Shown piece after piece: positions 34,089-36,019 of a stretch of DNA of 36,019 nucleotides. Position 1 is the stretch's first letter, and every line of letters starts with the position of its first letter. This DNA is from Nitrospira sp. (GTDB lineage Bacteria; Nitrospirota; Nitrospiria; Nitrospirales; Nitrospiraceae), in contig JALHPO010000018.1 in NCBI GenBank assembly GCA_022842445.1, positions 1-36,019 on the forward strand. Direction: 5' to 3'. The position numbers and the translations under genes are program-made. A model generated the notes under the pieces. The model was not told the origin of the DNA. It searched no databases and saw nothing but the letters and a program-made list of their open reading frames with translations.

Positions 34089-34990
34089 ATTTCCTCCGGC
34101 ATGGAGTCTTGTTCGATTGTCCCCGTCCAGGCCGGCAGCATCTGGGCACGATCATCGACCGCACCTTGAACCTCTTCATCGGCCGGCTGCTGAAGCACCT
34201 GATCTTCCCACAAAACCGTCCGGCCGTCGTGGTCAAACATGCGAATTCTGAAGTCGAATAGGTCGGCTACCGGCGAGCCCTCCACGGCATCGACCAAGCG
34301 CGTGGCGATCTGCCTGGCTTTCGCCGCACCTACGCCCTCGGCGGAGAACTCATCTTCCCAGAGAATCCCCCCGGTCAACACATCCACGGCGCGCAGCACA
34401 AACAGCGGCGACTGCGCCACTGTGTCGATGCCATGAATTTTCATAATGGTGGCGCGTCGCGGCACCACGGTGGAAATCAAACGTCCCGCCTCGCTCCCGT
34501 CGCCCGGCGTGAGATTGAGTCGCCCGGACCACTGGAACTCACCCGTCTTTGCATCGTATACACGGACGACAAAACTGGATAGATCGGTCGCACCCAGGCC
34601 GACCCCACCGGCAAAAATACGGCCCTCTGAGCCATTCGATCCGCCAAGACTGTCTTCTTTGACGCTCAATTCGTACACATCTTCTGATAGCACCTCGCCC
34701 GAGGCAGGATTGTACACCTTGACCGTAATGGTCGACTCAACACTGTTCTGATAGCCAAAGCCTGCCGCGACGATGGACTCATGGCCTTCTTTCTGTTCGG
34801 TCTCGATCTGGCCCCACGCCGGACCACCCATCAATGAAAGACACAATCCAACTCCGACGAGCCGGCAAGATAGACTCCATGTTCCGCGGACAGACGTAGC
34901 CGGCGGTTTGCAATCGAGAACCGAAACAGTATTTAGGGAAGAGACCGTCAGCCTGCCAAGGAGTTGAGAACAACAATGGATCTGCGACAT
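34085..34990 (-). CDS. Exported protein of unknown function
   Basis: This is a 301-residue protein with a hydrophobic segment at about residues 40-58 (RLVGVGLCLSLMGGPAWGQ) that looks like a signal peptide cleaved after AWG, though with an unusually long N-terminal region. The mature part is rich in beta-strand motifs that recur, such as VVRVYDAKTGEFQWSG, VLRAVDVLTGGILWEDEF and RIRMFDHDGRTVLWEDQ. These are spaced like repeats of a beta-propeller or Ig-like fold. ATG 34990 has AGGAGGG only 3 nt upstream; the frame is open to 35095. The stop overlaps the convergent peptidase gene (a shared CTAG). No family is recognised. Confidence 0.6.
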   Translation of the reverse strand: MSQIHCCSQLLGRLTVSSLNTVSVLDCKPPATSVRGTWSLSCRLVGVGLCLSLMGGPAWGQIETEQKEGHESIVAAGFGYQNSVESTITVKVYNPASGEVLSEDVYELSVKEDSLGGSNGSEGRIFAGGVGLGATDLSSFVVRVYDAKTGEFQWSGRLNLTPGDGSEAGRLISTVVPRRATIMKIHGIDTVAQSPLFVLRAVDVLTGGILWEDEFSAEGVGAAKARQIATRLVDAVEGSPVADLFDFRIRMFDHDGRTVLWEDQVLQQPADEEVQGAVDDRAQMLPAWTGTIEQDSMPEEI

Positions 34991-35105
34991 AGACCCTCCT
35001 GATGCGTGTCGGCATTCTGCAAGGGATCCTGTCGCGGGTAAATTCCCCACTATCAGTACACTTCCCCCCAAAAGGAGGGGGCTGTACACCGACAATCATG
35101 GGCCA

Positions 35106-35135
35106 TTGCCGATATCGCTTCCCCCGACTTATAGT
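35106..35135 (+). promoter_or_regulatory. Possible promoter very close to the membrane-protein start
   Basis: TTGCCG (35106-35111) and TATAGT (35130-35135) are spaced by 18 nt, ending only 6 nt before ATG 35142. If real, the transcript would be leaderless or nearly so. Weak evidence. Confidence 0.3.
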
Positions 35136-35141
35136 CTCCCC

Positions 35142-35492
35142 ATGAAACACACCCTCTTACCCATCCTGCTGGCGGGACTCCTAGCCGTCAACATAGGGGC
35201 TTTGACGATAGGGTCTGAAACCTCCACCTCACCAACAGGGGCCTGGTGGATCAGCTTTTTCGCCCTGGTCCCCTTCGGTCTAGGGCTCCTGGTTTGGCGT
35301 GGGTTTCGTTGGGCCGTGATGGCCTGTGTGATGTATGGGACGGTAGGGTTGGCGATGGACGTCGCCACGATAGTCCAAATCCTGTCAAAAGATTCGGACA
35401 GCATACTGACCCTGCTGAGCAGCCTGGTCAGCGGCTTCTTAAATTTCCTCTTGATCCTGTTCGGAGGACGCTCATTTTTGGATGTGCGGTAG
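35142..35492 (+). CDS. Small integral membrane protein
   Basis: This is a 116-residue, highly hydrophobic protein with about four predicted transmembrane helices (residues 4-20, 33-51, 56-76 and 87-106) and short loops. There is no recognised motif or family. ATG 35142 puts the first helix at the N-terminus; no ribosome binding site is evident. Its 3' end overlaps the convergent methyltransferase gene by 65 nt, so one of the two 3' ends could be wrong. Confidence 0.55.
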   Translation: MKHTLLPILLAGLLAVNIGALTIGSETSTSPTGAWWISFFALVPFGLGLLVWRGFRWAVMACVMYGTVGLAMDVATIVQILSKDSDSILTLLSSLVSGFLNFLLILFGGRSFLDVR

Positions 35493-36019
35493 GGGCCACC
35501 GCCTCAAGAATTCCGTTTTCCCAGTCCTCAGTCTTCTTCTTAAGCGGGAGGGATTTGATTCGTACGAACCCGGCCTCTTTGAGCCATGTTGCAGTCTCCG
35601 ACACCGGATAGGTGTTCCCACCCTCTGTAAACAGTAACATCGAGACGGCGAACAGGCTGGATTCCGCGGGAAGCAGCCCCTCGCGGCCATGGAGAAACGC
35701 GTCTTGCATGATGAGCCGCCCGCCCGGCGCCAACGCAGCCAAGACCCGGCGAAAAACCGCTCGATTGACCTCCGGCGAGTAGATATGCAACACGTTGGAA
35801 TACCAGATCACGTCATACGTGCCCGGGATCGGCTCCTTGGTAAAATCACACGGCAGATACGACAACCGCCGCCCTGCCCTGTGCGTTGCAGCAATCTCTT
35901 TGGCCACATCCAATGCCTCGTCCCGGTCGCAGACCGTGGCGCGCAACCGGAGATTTTTCGCTAAAAACGCCAGTGCGTAGGTGCCGGGGCCGCCCCCAAG
36001 ATCGAGAAACGTCCGGGCC
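35428..36019 (-). CDS. SAM-dependent methyltransferase, 5' end outside window
   Basis: The frame is open to the right edge, so the N-terminus is missing; about 196 residues are visible. The methyltransferase core is clear. Motif I is FLDLGGGPGTYALAFL, an acidic end of strand 2 is at ATVCDRDEAL, the strand-4 region is PGTYDVIWYSNVLHIYSPE, and RVLAALAPGGRLIMQD is the usual post-strand-5 segment. The layout resembles O-methyltransferases of the dimeric, winged-helix-bearing type, whose dimerisation domain would lie upstream, outside this window. The substrate is unknown. The internal ATG at 35946 is not the true start because motif I lies before it. Confidence 0.8.
   Translation of the reverse strand, partial: ARTFLDLGGGPGTYALAFLAKNLRLRATVCDRDEALDVAKEIAATHRAGRRLSYLPCDFTKEPIPGTYDVIWYSNVLHIYSPEVNRAVFRRVLAALAPGGRLIMQDAFLHGREGLLPAESSLFAVSMLLFTEGGNTYPVSETATWLKEAGFVRIKSLPLKKKTEDWENGILEAVAPTAHPKMSVLRTGSRGNLRSR

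Noticed and set aside
35428..35946. 172-residue methyltransferase starting at ATG 35946
   Set aside because: The SAM-binding motif I lies upstream of this ATG, so the real gene continues to the right edge.

Overview
The window is 36 kb of GC-rich bacterial chromosome. It has no rRNA, tRNA, CRISPR array or intact insertion sequence that I can see. The gene set suggests the genus Nitrospira (phylum Nitrospirota) or a close relative. The clues are a signal-bearing sulfite-oxidase-like molybdoprotein, a long NHL-repeat protein, a DUF2959 lipoprotein, a cupredoxin, and a guaB-guaA-rluB-aspS-aroC cluster. This placement is inference from gene content and was not tested by any search.

Left part (1-9.8 kb). 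An exported molybdopterin oxidoreductase is followed by a COG3014-like lipoprotein gene. That gene lies between two decayed copies of a ribbon-helix-helix antitoxin gene, each still carrying its palindromic operator-like site. Next come a secreted animal-type heme peroxidase, an RluE pseudouridine synthase, an OmpA-family lipoprotein, a DUF2959 lipoprotein, a YpfJ-type zinc peptidase and a small FUN14-like membrane protein. Most of these are cell-envelope proteins.

Middle part (9.8-23.7 kb). A one-piece fusion of RNase HI and an ABC ATPase is divergent from a fluoride channel gene (crcB/fluC). A leftward housekeeping series follows, read guaB, guaA, rluB, aspS, aroC. It covers GMP synthesis, rRNA modification, aspartyl-tRNA charging and chorismate synthesis. 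The gaps around guaA and upstream of guaB hold paired, oppositely oriented arrays of degenerate 7-nt units. Upstream lie a 1006-residue twelve-NHL-repeat/fibronectin protein and the condensin accessory pair scpA-scpB.

Right part (23.7-36 kb). A 211-bp MITE-like element with perfect 18-bp terminal inverted repeats precedes a pentapeptide-repeat membrane protein. Then come a histone-H1-like Lys/Ala-rich protein with an acidic tail, a cupredoxin and a methyltransferase with a PqqD-like N-terminus. A Ppx/GppA phosphatase carries an AT-richer C-terminal extension with an RN-X4-H motif typical of HEPN ribonucleases. It overlaps a small coiled-coil gene and is followed by recG. The window ends with a gluzincin (peptidase MA-like) protein, two less certain exported or membrane proteins, and a SAM methyltransferase cut by the right edge.

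The observations most worth following are the Ppx/GppA-HEPN fusion, the RNase HI-ABC fusion, the heptamer arrays, the MITE-like element and the duplicated antitoxin relics.
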